Shown here: in pieces, positions 1 through 9,008 of the stretch
Layout: every line of letters starts with the position of its first letter
Position numbering within the stretch: position 1 is the stretch's first letter
DNA from: Porphyromonas canoris
GTDB taxonomy: Bacteria; Bacteroidota; Bacteroidia; Bacteroidales; Porphyromonadaceae
DNA: 64,000 nt
Assembly (NCBI RefSeq): GCF_000769115.1
Contig: NZ_JQZV01000013.1
Coordinates: forward strand, 897,027-961,026
Reading direction: 5' to 3'
Program-made: the position numbers and the translations under genes
The notes under the pieces: model-generated
What the model saw: the letters and a program-made list of their open reading frames with translations, nothing else
Told to the model about the DNA's origin: nothing
Databases searched by the model: none

Positions 1-144
1 ATATGATCTTGGCTTCCTTGATACTTGTAAAAGTATTATCTTTGTGCAAAGGCTTAAATAGCCTTATTGCTGTATCTGTTTATCCTCCTCCTTTCCGAGG
101 ATAGAAGGGGGATTTGTGTATTATTAACCATAAAAAACAAGAAG

Positions 145-873
145 ATGAAGAAAATCTTTATGCTTGCCACAGCTGTGGTTATCTTATGTTCCTGCAACGA
201 TCAGTCGCAGTCGACTCAATCAGAAACCTCTAACACAGAGCCAAAGGAACTTATCACCGAGGTGCTAACCAAAGACAAACAGCAGGAACTTACTCCTGAT
301 ATTGTATTGGCCAGTCTGCGCGAAGGCAATGAGCGTTATATTGCCAACAAACAGTTGCCTCGTGATCTCAATGCTCAGTCTGTTGCCAGTCTGGAGGGGC
401 AATATCCTGAAGCAATCATCCTCTCGTGTATTGATAGTCGTGTACCTGTTGAGTATATTTTTGACAAGGGAGTCGGTGATCTTTTTGTCGGCCGTGTAGC
501 CGGTAATGTGGCTGATGAACACATGCTTGGCAGTATTGAATATGCCTGTGAAGTTTCCGGCTCAAAAGTCGTTCTCGTATTGGGACATCAGGACTGTGGC
601 GCTGTCAAAGCTGCCATTAAAGGTGTTGAGATGGGCAATATCACTTCTTTGATGGAGGAGATCAAGCCTTCTGTGGAAGGTACCGAGTACGCAGGAGAAC
701 GTACTTACTCTAATAAGGAGTTTGCTGATGCTGTGGTACGTGAAAATGTACTACAGACTATGGATGAGATTCGCCGAGACAGTCCTATCCTCAAAAAACT
801 TGAAGATGAGGGTAAAATAAAGATCTGCGGAGCGATCTATGAAATGTCCACAGGTCGTGTTCTCTTCCTCTAA
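145..873 (+). CDS. exported beta-class carbonic anhydrase (lipoprotein)
   Basis: Interconverts CO2 and bicarbonate. The 242-residue protein has a lipoprotein signal with the lipidated Cys at about residue 17 (LCSC), so it is probably anchored in the periplasm or outer membrane rather than cytosolic. Zinc ligands of the beta class are visible: CIDSR at 95-99 (Cys, Asp, Arg) and GHQDC at 147-151 (His, Cys). The ATG at 145 is preferred over an in-frame ATG at 67 because only the former places the hydrophobic signal at the N terminus. It is monocistronic, with a strong terminator directly after it. Family is certain; location rests on the signal sequence. Confidence 0.93.
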   Translation: MKKIFMLATAVVILCSCNDQSQSTQSETSNTEPKELITEVLTKDKQQELTPDIVLASLREGNERYIANKQLPRDLNAQSVASLEGQYPEAIILSCIDSRVPVEYIFDKGVGDLFVGRVAGNVADEHMLGSIEYACEVSGSKVVLVLGHQDCGAVKAAIKGVEMGNITSLMEEIKPSVEGTEYAGERTYSNKEFADAVVRENVLQTMDEIRRDSPILKKLEDEGKIKICGAIYEMSTGRVLFL

Positions 874-897
874 TTAGGAATTAACGTTATACAGAAA

Positions 898-945
898 GGC
901 TCCCGAAGTTGGTTGTTATCCAACTTTGGGAGCCTTTTTTTATTT
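898..945 (+). terminator. intrinsic terminator of the carbonic anhydrase gene
   Basis: A 15-bp near-perfect stem (GGCTCCCGAAGTTGG pairing with CCAACTTTGGGAGCC) with a 7-nt loop is followed by a T-rich run at 935-945. Confidence 0.93.
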
Positions 946-1118
946 AGATGTTTTTCCTTTGTCTGTATCTCTTAGTGTCTTTTCTTTGCTATCAACATGC
1001 TGTATTTTGAAAATTCTATACCTTTATCGGCGGAAAGAGAAGCAAGAGAGCATTTAGTAGGCTTTCAAACCACAATACTTTTTGGATAATGTAAGAATAT
1101 CACGGATTATAACTTATT

Positions 1119-1832
1119 ATGAAAATGAAAAATAGAATGAAGAGATCTTATTTGCCAACATTGTTGATAGCAATTTCCGCATTGTTCTTAGGTAGCACTT
1201 CTTATGCTACTAACCAAAATAACGGAAGACCAACTTTAGCCAAAAGAGGAGAAAGTGTTGAAAAAATAGTGCCGGAGGGTTGGGCTTTTGCTCACGAAAA
1301 GGGAGATCTTAATAAGGATGGAATTGAGGATATTATCTTAATAGCACAGCCTAATTACAGAGAAAAAATATCTACTCGTGATGATGGATATGAGTACAAC
1401 TATAATCCGAATATTCTGGCGATCTATTTCGGTACGGAGTCCGAGGGATATAAAATCTTTAAGATGTGGGATAATGTTATCCCGACAGAGGAAGATGAGT
1501 ATACTAAATATGAGTCTTATCTTAAAATTACCGACAAAGGAGTATTCGACATCATAGTCAACTTTTTTGCCATTGCTGGTACTTACGGAACATCTAATAC
1601 CACTTACAAGTTTAGATTTCAGTCGGGAGACTTTTTCTTGATTGGAAAAGAGATCTCCGGTTTTAGCCGCTCATCGGGGGAAAGTTCTGTGGTGAGCTAC
1701 AACTTTTTAACAGCAAAAAAGTGCACTACTACGGGTAATATGTTTGATGAAAGTGTAAAGAAGAAAGTTGTTTGGACGAAATTAGTAAAGAGACGCCTAA
1801 AACCTCTCGGATCATTTTATCTTGAACCTTAG
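1119..1832 (+). CDS. exported protein of unknown function with a D-x-N-x-D-G motif
   Basis: 237 residues beginning with a Sec-type signal peptide (basic start, hydrophobic core at about 11-25, likely cleavage after SYA at 28-30). Residues 62-71 (GDLNKDGIED) resemble the calcium-binding loop of FG-GAP/dockerin-like repeats and occur in a family of exported Bacteroidetes proteins that I cannot name. Start could be 1119, 1125 or 1137, which all sit before the same signal. The gene stands alone between a terminator and tRNA-His. Function unknown. Confidence 0.75.
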   Translation: MKMKNRMKRSYLPTLLIAISALFLGSTSYATNQNNGRPTLAKRGESVEKIVPEGWAFAHEKGDLNKDGIEDIILIAQPNYREKISTRDDGYEYNYNPNILAIYFGTESEGYKIFKMWDNVIPTEEDEYTKYESYLKITDKGVFDIIVNFFAIAGTYGTSNTTYKFRFQSGDFFLIGKEISGFSRSSGESSVVSYNFLTAKKCTTTGNMFDESVKKKVVWTKLVKRRLKPLGSFYLEP

Positions 1833-1960
1833 GAAGATTATAGTTGCTGAAAGGTCGAATATATCCCTTGCTTTTCAGGATTGGGTTGGCAGATCGAGCT
1901 GATTTTGCTTCATATTGCGCAGAATGTGCCAATATTCATTAGTAAAAAGCTTTGAATCCC

Positions 1961-1990
1961 TTGTTAATCCAAAATAAATATCTACATTTG
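1961..1990 (+). promoter_or_regulatory. Bacteroidetes-type promoter of tRNA-His
   Basis: TTG at 1961-1963 and TACATTTG at 1983-1990, separated by 19 nt, match the -33/-7 pattern of the Bacteroidetes primary sigma factor. The tRNA begins about 33 nt downstream. Confidence 0.75.
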
Positions 1991-2022
1991 CAGAGCAAAA
2001 GGGAAATAGACCTTTTGAAGAT

Positions 2023-2095
2023 GGAGGTTGTAGCTCAGTGGTAGAGCACCGGATTGTGGTTCCGGGTGTCGCGGGTTCGAAACCCGTCTTCCTCC
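2023..2095 (+). tRNA. tRNA-His (GTG)
   Basis: Cloverleaf with anticodon stem CCGGA/TCCGG and loop TTGTGGT, giving anticodon GTG. The T arm is GCGGG-TTCGAAA-CCCGT. An extra G at 2023 is the expected G-1 of tRNA-His, opposite C73 at 2095. CCA is not encoded. The acceptor stem contains two adjacent U-U oppositions (positions 5-68 and 6-67), flanked by normal pairs. Confidence 0.95.
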
Positions 2096-2106
2096 CAAAA
2101 GTTAAG

Positions 2107-2144
2107 GCTGTGTTACCATATAGATTTGGTTAACACAGCTTTTC
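2107..2144 (+). terminator. terminator after tRNA-His
   Basis: GCTGTGTTA (2107-2115) pairs with TAACACAGC (2131-2139) and is followed by TTTT. Confidence 0.8.
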
Positions 2145-2215
2145 TGCTTTATATCTGATCTATTTACTATCTTTGAAGACAGAAAAACAAATCATTATAG
2201 ACATTGACCTTAAAG

Positions 2216-4183
2216 ATGAAAATTAAGAATTATAGTCTGGAATATCTGCAACTCTTGGCAGAGAAATTTCCTTCTGCAGTTGAGGCTGCCACAGAGATTA
2301 TCAATCTTGAAGCCATACTAAGTTTACCTAAAGGCACAGAGCATTTCCTCGCAGATATTCATGGGGAATACGAAGCTTTTGATCATGTACTCAAGAATGC
2401 TTCCGGCAGTATAAAGCGGAAAGTAGATGAGCTCTTCGGCGCATACGTCAGGCAAGATGAGAAGAGGGAGTTGTGTACTCTTATCTACTATCCCAAGGAG
2501 ATGTTGGAGCAGGTTCATCGCAGGGAGGAGAATATAGAAGAGTGGTATCCGGTGATTCTGAACAAGCTTATCCAAGTCTGCAAGAAAGTTTCCGAGAAAT
2601 ACACTCGAAGCAAGGTGAGAAAGTCTCTACCGAAGCAGTACAGTTATATTATACAGGAGCTTTTGCACGAAGATGCCGGCAATGATCACAAGTCCGCTTA
2701 CTACCACAGCATTTTCAAGTCCATCATCGAAACCGGAAAGGCAGAGGACTTTATCATTGCATTGTGCCAGACGATACAGCGGCTTGTCATAGACCATCTT
2801 CACGTGGTTGGGGATATATATGACAGAGGCCCGGGAGCTCATCACGTGATGGATACGCTCTCTAAGTATCACAACTTCGACATTCAGTGGGGTAATCACG
2901 ATATGCTTTGGATGGGAGCCGCTTGTGGCAATGCTGCATCCATGGCAAACGTTTTAAGAGTCTCTCTCCGCTATGCCAACCTGAATACTTTGGAAGAAGG
3001 ATATGGAATCAATCTGCTTCCTCTTGCTCGCTTTGCAATGGAGACCTACGCCAATGACGAGTGCAAGGTATTCCGTCCCAAACTTGGCTCTGCGGACAAA
3101 CTTTACGATGAGAACAGCGCTTACCTCATTGCTCAGATGCACAAGGCAATATCCGTGATTCAGTTCAAGCTGGAGCACGAAATCATTTCCCGACACCCTG
3201 AGTATGGAATGGAGGACAGGAATCTGCTGCATAAGATGGATCTGGCAGCCAAGACCATTACTCTGCCGGACGGAAAGAGCTATCCTCTTTTGGACACCAA
3301 CTTCCCAACGATAGATCCGAAAGATCCTTACAAACTGTCCGACAAAGAGAAAGAGATCGTCGAAAGGCTGCTGATCAACTTCCGACACAGCGAAAAGCTA
3401 CAGAAACACATCGACATCCTTTACAAGCACGGCAGCATGTATTTGTCATATAACGGCAACCTGCTTTATCATGCCTCCATTCCGATGAACGAAGACAAGA
3501 CATTCCGAGCTTTGCGCATCGGGAAAACCTCTTATTCCGGAAAAGCATTGTACGACAAGATAGACAGCATTGTGCGAGAAGCAAGGGTGAGCAGCAGTGT
3601 TGCGAAGAAGAAAGAGAAACAGATGGCGATAGACTTCATGTGGTATCTCTGGTGCGGTCCGGACTCTCCACTCTTCGACAAGTCGGCAATGACCACACTG
3701 GAGCGTTATCTTGTGGAAGACAAAGCCACTCATCACGAGCAGAAAGGTTACTACTTCGTCTATCGGAAAGAAGAAGAGGTGTGTATCAAGATACTCGAAG
3801 AGTTCGGACTTTCCGGCCCCGACTCTCATATCATCAACGGACACGTTCCCGTAAAAGCCGTAAAAGGAGAGCAGCCCATACAAGCCGGAGGTCGCATGAT
3901 GCTCATCGACGGAGGCTTCAGCAAAGCCTACCAGAAGAGCACCGGCATTGCGGGCTACACGCTCATCTTCAACTCTCACGGGTTGCATCTGATACAGCAC
4001 GAGCCATTCTGCTCCACACAGAGAGCAATAGAGAAGATGGAGGACATTCAAAGCTCTACGGTACTGAAAGCCGCCTCCTCCCATCGCATCTATGTTCGAG
4101 ACACAGACAACGGCAAAGTGCTCAGAAGCCAGATCGACGCCCTTAAAGCTCTTCTCGAAGCCTACAAGTACGGAAAGATTTAG
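2216..4183 (+). CDS. fbp: fructose-1,6-bisphosphatase, class III
   Basis: Hydrolyses fructose-1,6-bisphosphate to fructose-6-phosphate in gluconeogenesis. The 655-residue size and metallophosphoesterase core fit the class III (Bacillus/Bacteroidetes) enzyme: DIHG near 47-50, GDIYDRG near 199 and GNHD near 226 are the metal-binding motifs. The ATG at 2216 is preferred over an in-frame TTG 12 nt upstream. A TATCTTTG -7 box lies at 2168-2175. Single gene between tRNA-His and tRNA-Arg. The 3' half is richer in G+C than the 5' half, which opens long meaningless frames on the opposite strand. Confidence 0.95.
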   Translation: MKIKNYSLEYLQLLAEKFPSAVEAATEIINLEAILSLPKGTEHFLADIHGEYEAFDHVLKNASGSIKRKVDELFGAYVRQDEKRELCTLIYYPKEMLEQVHRREENIEEWYPVILNKLIQVCKKVSEKYTRSKVRKSLPKQYSYIIQELLHEDAGNDHKSAYYHSIFKSIIETGKAEDFIIALCQTIQRLVIDHLHVVGDIYDRGPGAHHVMDTLSKYHNFDIQWGNHDMLWMGAACGNAASMANVLRVSLRYANLNTLEEGYGINLLPLARFAMETYANDECKVFRPKLGSADKLYDENSAYLIAQMHKAISVIQFKLEHEIISRHPEYGMEDRNLLHKMDLAAKTITLPDGKSYPLLDTNFPTIDPKDPYKLSDKEKEIVERLLINFRHSEKLQKHIDILYKHGSMYLSYNGNLLYHASIPMNEDKTFRALRIGKTSYSGKALYDKIDSIVREARVSSSVAKKKEKQMAIDFMWYLWCGPDSPLFDKSAMTTLERYLVEDKATHHEQKGYYFVYRKEEEVCIKILEEFGLSGPDSHIINGHVPVKAVKGEQPIQAGGRMMLIDGGFSKAYQKSTGIAGYTLIFNSHGLHLIQHEPFCSTQRAIEKMEDIQSSTVLKAASSHRIYVRDTDNGKVLRSQIDALKALLEAYKYGKI

Positions 4184-4226
4184 CTGCAAGAAGCACTTTC
4201 CTCACTTGCAAAGCAGCAAAAGAGTA

Positions 4227-4257
4227 TTGGCGATTAGAAATAAAAGCCTTACTTTTG
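4227..4257 (+). promoter_or_regulatory. promoter of tRNA-Arg
   Basis: TTG at 4227-4229, a 20-nt gap, then TACTTTTG at 4250-4257 match the Bacteroidetes -33/-7 consensus. Confidence 0.7.
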
Positions 4258-4293
4258 CACTCTCACAACGGTAGTGAGGAACAAAAACACCGG

Positions 4294-4365
4294 GGCCTCG
4301 TAGTTCAACGGATAGAACGGAAGTTTCCTAAACTTCAAATATGGGTTCGATTCCCGTCGGGGCTA
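4294..4365 (+). tRNA. tRNA-Arg (CCT)
   Basis: Acceptor GGCCTCG pairs fully with CGGGGCT (with G-U pairs). Anticodon stem GAAGT/ACTTC encloses loop TTCCTAA, giving anticodon CCT, which reads AGG. The T arm is ATGGG-TTCGATT-CCCGT. CCA is not encoded. Confidence 0.95.
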
Positions 4366-4574
4366 CTCACCACAACAACGTCGATGCACTGATATATAAT
4401 ATGTATATCGGTGCATTTTTTATTCTCCGTTCCCACACCAACGCCCCATCTTTTCCTCCTGCTTCTCTGCATTTCTCGGTCTTCTGTGCGATAAGAGAGA
4501 CATTTCCTCAAAAAACTCCCAAGCATAAACTCAAAAATTACCGAGTAAAAACTCTATTCTTATCAAGTAGTTCT

Positions 4575-4658
4575 ATATTTCTCGCCGTGAAACGAATATT
4601 TCTCGCCGTGAAACGAATATTTCTCGCCGTGAAACGAATATTTCTCGCCGTGAAATAT
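4575..4658. repeat. 21-bp tandem repeat, 4 copies
   Basis: Units start at 4575, 4596, 4617 and 4638 and share the core TTTCTCGCCGTGAAA. The copies are virtually identical. The period is exactly 21 bp, so any reading frame through it yields a 7-residue repeat; this is not taken as coding. Confidence 0.95.
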
Positions 4659-4722
4659 ATAATAGGTGCTTAAGAGTCAAATTTTAGATCAGTAGAAGAA
4701 TGAAAATTGTTAGGTAAAAACT

Positions 4723-4964
4723 TGAGAGTTATTGGGCAGGAGAATGTGAGTTGTTGAGGATTCAGATGTGAGTTGTTGAGGATTCGGATGTGAGTTGTTG
4801 AGGATTCAGATGAGAGTTGTTGAGGATTCGGATGTGAGTTGTTGAGGATTCAGATGAGAGTTGTTGAGGATTCGGATGTGAGTTGTTGAGGATTCGGATG
4901 TGAGCTGTTGGATAGTCGGGTGCAGGTTGTTGAGGAGGAGGTTGGGAGTTACTGAGCAAAAGTT
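4723..4964. repeat. 22-bp tandem repeat, about 11 units
   Basis: Units begin at 4723, 4745, 4767 and so on to 4943, every 22 bp. The central seven units share GAGTTGTTGAGGATTC with small changes (cAGAT/cGGAT, TGTGAG/TGAGAG); the first and the last three are degenerate. The array lies between tRNA-Arg and the 3' end of the hydrogenase operon. No coding potential is accepted here. Confidence 0.93.
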
Positions 4965-5154
4965 CTATTCTTACTTATAAATATAGAATTGGTCGTTAGG
5001 AATAAGATGATTTCAGATGGATTGGTCTTTATTTTTTGATTGAATGTTTTTGGATTTATGTCAAGGAGATTTCGAGTCGGTTCCCTATTGGTTTTTGTGC
5101 TTTCAGGCGTTGATTTCATTCTTGACATGAGCAACATTTGCCGGAGGGTGAGGC

Positions 5155-5193
5155 ATAAAAAAGAGAAGAACAGAGGTGATCGCTCTATTCTTC
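5155..5193 (-). terminator. terminator of the hydrogenase operon
   Basis: On the minus strand GAAGAATAGAG (5193-5183) pairs with CTCTGTTCTTC (5175-5165), followed by TCTTTTTT. It lies 38 bp beyond the hydF stop. Confidence 0.75.
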
Positions 5194-5230
5194 TCCTGTT
5201 GTTTTTGCCTGAATGTCTTGAGTTTTTTGC

Positions 5231-6421
5231 TTAAGGAAGGGCTACTTTGTCGAGAATACCGGTGAGATAAGCCATCGTGATGCCGTAGTTGGTCATCGGG
5301 ACGTGCTGTTGTTGTGCCCGCTCGGAGCGGTTCATGACCATCTTTCTGGTGAACATACAGGCGCCGCAGTGGATGATCAGGTCGTATGGCGTGAGGTCTT
5401 CGGGGAAGTCTTTGCCGGAGACGATCTCGATTTGTAGCGAAGAGGATATGCGTTTGCGCAGCAGGGCGGGTATTTTTACTCGTCCGATGTCTTCCGTGAC
5501 CGGTGCATGTGTGCACGCTTCGGCGATGAGGACTTTGGAGTGGGGAGTAAGGCTCGCGATGGCTTGGGCGCCTTGTACGAAGCTGTCGATGTCTCCTTTG
5601 TATGCTGCAAAGAGTATCGAAAAGGAGGTGAGCAGGCTTGCTGCCGGCTTGATCTCATATACGTTCTTGAAGGCTTGTGAGTCTGTGATGATCAGCTTGG
5701 GCGGATGCTGTAGCGCATCGAGGGCTTGCTTCATGGTGTCGGGTGTGCAGCAGATGGGAAGACAGCCCTTGTCGAGGAGCTCTCGTATGGTCTGCACTTG
5801 TGGGAGGATGAGTCTGCCTTTCGGTGCCTGGGCGTCTTGAGGCATTACGAGCAATACTGTGTCGCCTTCCGAAACAAGTGATCCGGTGATGGTTTCGGCA
5901 GATTGTGTCCGGGTGTTTGTGCTGCGGAGCGTCTCCAGCAGTGTATCCATGCCGAAGCCGGTGTGCGCACTTACGATGATGGGGGAGAGCCCGGTTTTCT
6001 CTTTGAGTGTTGTGCGTAATGCGTCCGGACAAGCGTGTATGTCCGCTTTGTTGAAGACCGGAATGACCGGGATATTCTTCTCCTGAAGCTGTGTTATCCA
6101 TTCTAACTCGGGAGAAAGCTCTTCGGATGAGAGCACGACAATGGCGATGTCTGCGCTTTGCAGCGTCCGGCGCGTGCGATCTATGCGGAGCTTGCCGAGA
6201 GACTCGTTTGTGTCATCGAATCCGGCGGTGTCTATCAGTACGCATGCTCCCAGACCCGGGAGCTCCATCGCCTTACTGACGGGATCTGTTGTTGTGCCCG
6301 GAGTGTCGGAAACAAGAGAGACCGTCTGCCCCGTGAGTGCATTGATGAGGGAAGACTTGCCACTATTGGTGCAGCCGTAAAGTACGATGTGGAGGCGTTC
6401 GGATCGAGGTGTCTGTTCCAT
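5231..6421 (-). CDS. hydF: [FeFe]-hydrogenase maturation GTPase HydF
   Basis: Scaffold/carrier on which the 2Fe subcluster precursor is assembled before delivery to apo-hydrogenase. The 396 residues show the GTPase domain (G1 GCTNSGKS at 16-23, TPGTT at 40-44, DTAG at 64-67, NKAD at 124-127), then the dimerisation region and the C-terminal [4Fe-4S] site: C303-x-H305 and H351-C352-x2-C355. Last gene of the operon, 32 bp after hydG. It is noticeably GC-rich compared with hydG and hydE. Confidence 0.96.
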   Translation of the reverse strand: MEQTPRSERLHIVLYGCTNSGKSSLINALTGQTVSLVSDTPGTTTDPVSKAMELPGLGACVLIDTAGFDDTNESLGKLRIDRTRRTLQSADIAIVVLSSEELSPELEWITQLQEKNIPVIPVFNKADIHACPDALRTTLKEKTGLSPIIVSAHTGFGMDTLLETLRSTNTRTQSAETITGSLVSEGDTVLLVMPQDAQAPKGRLILPQVQTIRELLDKGCLPICCTPDTMKQALDALQHPPKLIITDSQAFKNVYEIKPAASLLTSFSILFAAYKGDIDSFVQGAQAIASLTPHSKVLIAEACTHAPVTEDIGRVKIPALLRKRISSSLQIEIVSGKDFPEDLTPYDLIIHCGACMFTRKMVMNRSERAQQQHVPMTNYGITMAYLTGILDKVALP

Positions 6422-6453
6422 GAGTCTGTGTGCGGAGTGGACGAATACAGGGG

Positions 6454-7875
6454 TCAGAATCGGAAGTCTCTCTTTCCTTTCTCAATGTCCGAAAGATTGC
6501 GAGTGGCTTTGTCTCGTATCTTGAGGTTCGGAATCATCTTAAGACTGTTCAGAATGAGCTTTTCTCCTTTCTTCTTGGTCTCATTCGAAGCGTAGTCTTC
6601 AAGGTACTCTTTCAGGGTGATGATGGCGTTGGGACCGCAGCAGTTGGCTATCTGTCCGCTCTTGACAAGAGCCATGAAACGGTCGCCCGTTCGTCCCTCT
6701 CTGTAACAAGCCGTGCAGAAGCTCGGTATATATCCAAGGTCTATGAGCCAGGCGGCTATCTCGTCGAGCGTGCGAGTGTCGCTAAGGTCAAACTGTGCCG
6801 TATCGTGTGCTTTCTCTTTCTCCTCTGTGTAGCCTCCGACCGTAGTGCGAGAACCTCCGCTGAGCTGTGAGATGCCCACTTCGAGTACACTCTCGCGAGA
6901 CTTTTGAGACTCTCGCGTGGAGATGATCATGCCGGTGTACGGAACAGCAATACGTATGATCGCCACAATGCGACGGAAGATGTCATCCGAGATAGAGTTG
7001 GGAAAGTCTGCCGTGTCAATATCATCCGCCGGACATATTCTCGGTACGCTTATGGTATGAGGGCCTACACCGAAAGTGGCTTCCAAGTGTTCTGCGTGCA
7101 TCAATAGTCCGGTGAAGTCATACTTATATGTATTGAGTCCGAAAAGAACGCCAATACCGACATCGTCTATGCCTCCTTCCATCGCTCTGTCCATGGCTTC
7201 GGTGTGATAGACATAGTCGCTCTTCGGTCCTGTCGGATGTAGTGTTTCGTAAGTTTCTCTATGATAAGTCTCCTGGAAAAGGATGTATGTCCCTATTCCT
7301 GCTTTGTGCAGCTTCTTGTAGTTTTCTACGGTTGTCGCTGCAATATTGACGTTCACACGCCGTATCGCACCATTTTTGTGCTTGATGCCATATATTGTAG
7401 AGATGGACTCCAAAAGATATTCCATGCTGTTGAGAGTAGGGTGTTCTCCCATTTCGAGAGCAAGTCTTTTGTGGCCCATATCCTGCAAAGCAATCACTTC
7501 TTTGACTATCTCTTCTTGCGTGAGCTTGCGTCTGTGGATGGTCTTGTTCTTTGCGTGATAAGGACAGTAGGTACACCCATTGATGCAGTAATTGGATAGG
7601 TACAGAGGAGCAAACATTACAATCCGGTTGCCATACAACTTCTGCTTGATCTCTTTTGCAATGTCAAACATTCGTTGCTGTATTTCCGGATCTTCGCACT
7701 CAAGGAGGATAGCTGCTTCTCTGTGATCTATGCCTTTCCCTTCTGCTGCTTTTACAAGGATCTCTTCAATAATCGTTTTGTTGTCTTTATTTGCTTCGGC
7801 AAAAGCGAGAGTATCCAAAATCTCTTCGTGAGAAATAAACTCTTCGGCTTTTCTTGATGTTTTGTTATATGCCAT
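6454..7875 (-). CDS. hydG: [FeFe]-hydrogenase maturase HydG (radical SAM tyrosine lyase)
   Basis: Cleaves tyrosine to supply CO and cyanide ligands on iron for the H-cluster. 473 residues, usual family length. The radical SAM cluster motif is C97-x3-C101-x2-C104; the auxiliary-cluster cysteines are C387-x2-C390 and the CC pair near 412-413, which distinguishes HydG from ThiH. It follows hydE by 86 bp and precedes hydF by 32 bp. Confidence 0.97.
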   Translation of the reverse strand: MAYNKTSRKAEEFISHEEILDTLAFAEANKDNKTIIEEILVKAAEGKGIDHREAAILLECEDPEIQQRMFDIAKEIKQKLYGNRIVMFAPLYLSNYCINGCTYCPYHAKNKTIHRRKLTQEEIVKEVIALQDMGHKRLALEMGEHPTLNSMEYLLESISTIYGIKHKNGAIRRVNVNIAATTVENYKKLHKAGIGTYILFQETYHRETYETLHPTGPKSDYVYHTEAMDRAMEGGIDDVGIGVLFGLNTYKYDFTGLLMHAEHLEATFGVGPHTISVPRICPADDIDTADFPNSISDDIFRRIVAIIRIAVPYTGMIISTRESQKSRESVLEVGISQLSGGSRTTVGGYTEEKEKAHDTAQFDLSDTRTLDEIAAWLIDLGYIPSFCTACYREGRTGDRFMALVKSGQIANCCGPNAIITLKEYLEDYASNETKKKGEKLILNSLKMIPNLKIRDKATRNLSDIEKGKRDFRF

Positions 7876-7961
7876 TTTACATATAAGGTTTCAAATATTT
7901 CCTGAGGAGAGAACAAAAGTAATATATTTTTTGTTCTTAATACATATAAGTAGGTAGAATC

Positions 7962-9008
7962 TTAATTCTGATATTCAGGATGATCCCCACGTTCCATGGA
8001 GATTTCATACCCAATAGTGTGCAGTTGTGCAGCTAAATCTATAATTCCTTGTGCCGATTCACTTCCGAAAGCAGCCTTGTTATCGTACAGCGAATATTCC
8101 TTGCGAAGTGAAGCCGGAGATAAGTTAGGCATGATGACATTAGCTCCTGCAAGGATCCCTCCAAGGCGTCCTTCTCCGGGAAGTGAAGCCAATGCCGTGG
8201 TTGCGGGAATAAGAGCATGAGGCAGCATGAGGCGACATATAGATAAGAGTCGCAGTGTCATGTCTACACTGCCGGCTCTTTCTCCGGCAAAGGGAGTGGC
8301 ATGATGGGGAATGAAAGGTCCTATGCCGATCATTTCCGGCTTGAATCGTTCGATAAATCTAATATCTTGAAGCAGATGTTCCACTGTTTGTCCCGGACTT
8401 CCTACCATTATTCCTGTTCCTGTCTGATAGCCGATCTCTTTGAGAGATATCAGGCATTGCTGTCTCCGAGAATGGCTCATGGTGGAAGGGTGAAGCGAGG
8501 AGTAGTGTGCGGAGTCAAATGTTTCATGTCTCAGCAGATACCGGTTTGCTCCAGCCTTATAGAATTTAAGATATGAGTCGTAAGACTTTTCACCGAGAGA
8601 GAGCGTTATGGCACACTCCGGAAATGTTGTGCGTATATCGCGTACAAGGGACTCTATCCAGGGAGTTGTTTGTCGGGGGTCTTCTCCTCCTTGAAGGACG
8701 AAAGTCCTAAAGCCGAGATCGTATCCTTCCTGACAGCATCCCAATACCTCTTCATGAGAAAGACGGTATCTCGAAACTTCTTTATTGTCTTTGCGAATAC
8801 CACAATAGAAGCAGTTGTTATGACAGTAGTTGGTTAGCTCTATCAGTCCTCTCAGATAGATTTTGTTCTGAAAGATTTCGAGAGTAACCTCTCTTGCCTT
8901 CTGATGCAGATATTGTATGGTATCTGCATCAGAAGAGGAGAGAAGATATATAAGGTCTCTATCCGATAGTGTGTGATCTCTTTTCAGAAGATCAATTATT
9001 GTCCGCAT
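7962..9008 (-). CDS. hydE: [FeFe]-hydrogenase maturase HydE (radical SAM)
   Basis: Radical SAM enzyme that acts with HydG and HydF in building the H-cluster dithiolate-bridged subcluster. 348 residues with the cluster motif C62-x3-C66-x2-C69 near the N terminus and a BioB-like barrel. Its start overlaps the hydrogenase stop by 17 bp, indicating translational coupling. Confidence 0.95.
   Translation of the reverse strand: MRTIIDLLKRDHTLSDRDLIYLLSSSDADTIQYLHQKAREVTLEIFQNKIYLRGLIELTNYCHNNCFYCGIRKDNKEVSRYRLSHEEVLGCCQEGYDLGFRTFVLQGGEDPRQTTPWIESLVRDIRTTFPECAITLSLGEKSYDSYLKFYKAGANRYLLRHETFDSAHYSSLHPSTMSHSRRQQCLISLKEIGYQTGTGIMVGSPGQTVEHLLQDIRFIERFKPEMIGIGPFIPHHATPFAGERAGSVDMTLRLLSICRLMLPHALIPATTALASLPGEGRLGGILAGANVIMPNLSPASLRKEYSLYDNKAAFGSESAQGIIDLAAQLHTIGYEISMERGDHPEYQN

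Noticed and set aside
3446-4189. 247-codon minus-strand frame opposite fbp
   Set aside because: Shadow of the class III FBPase, which carries all motifs.
4341-4673. Open frame overlapping tRNA-Arg and the 21-bp repeats (FLAVKRI repeats)
   Set aside because: Begins inside the tRNA, and its repeated part is only a product of a 21-bp period; no homology features.
4762-4959. Minus-strand frame with NNSHPNPQQL repeats
   Set aside because: Pure translation of the 22-bp array.
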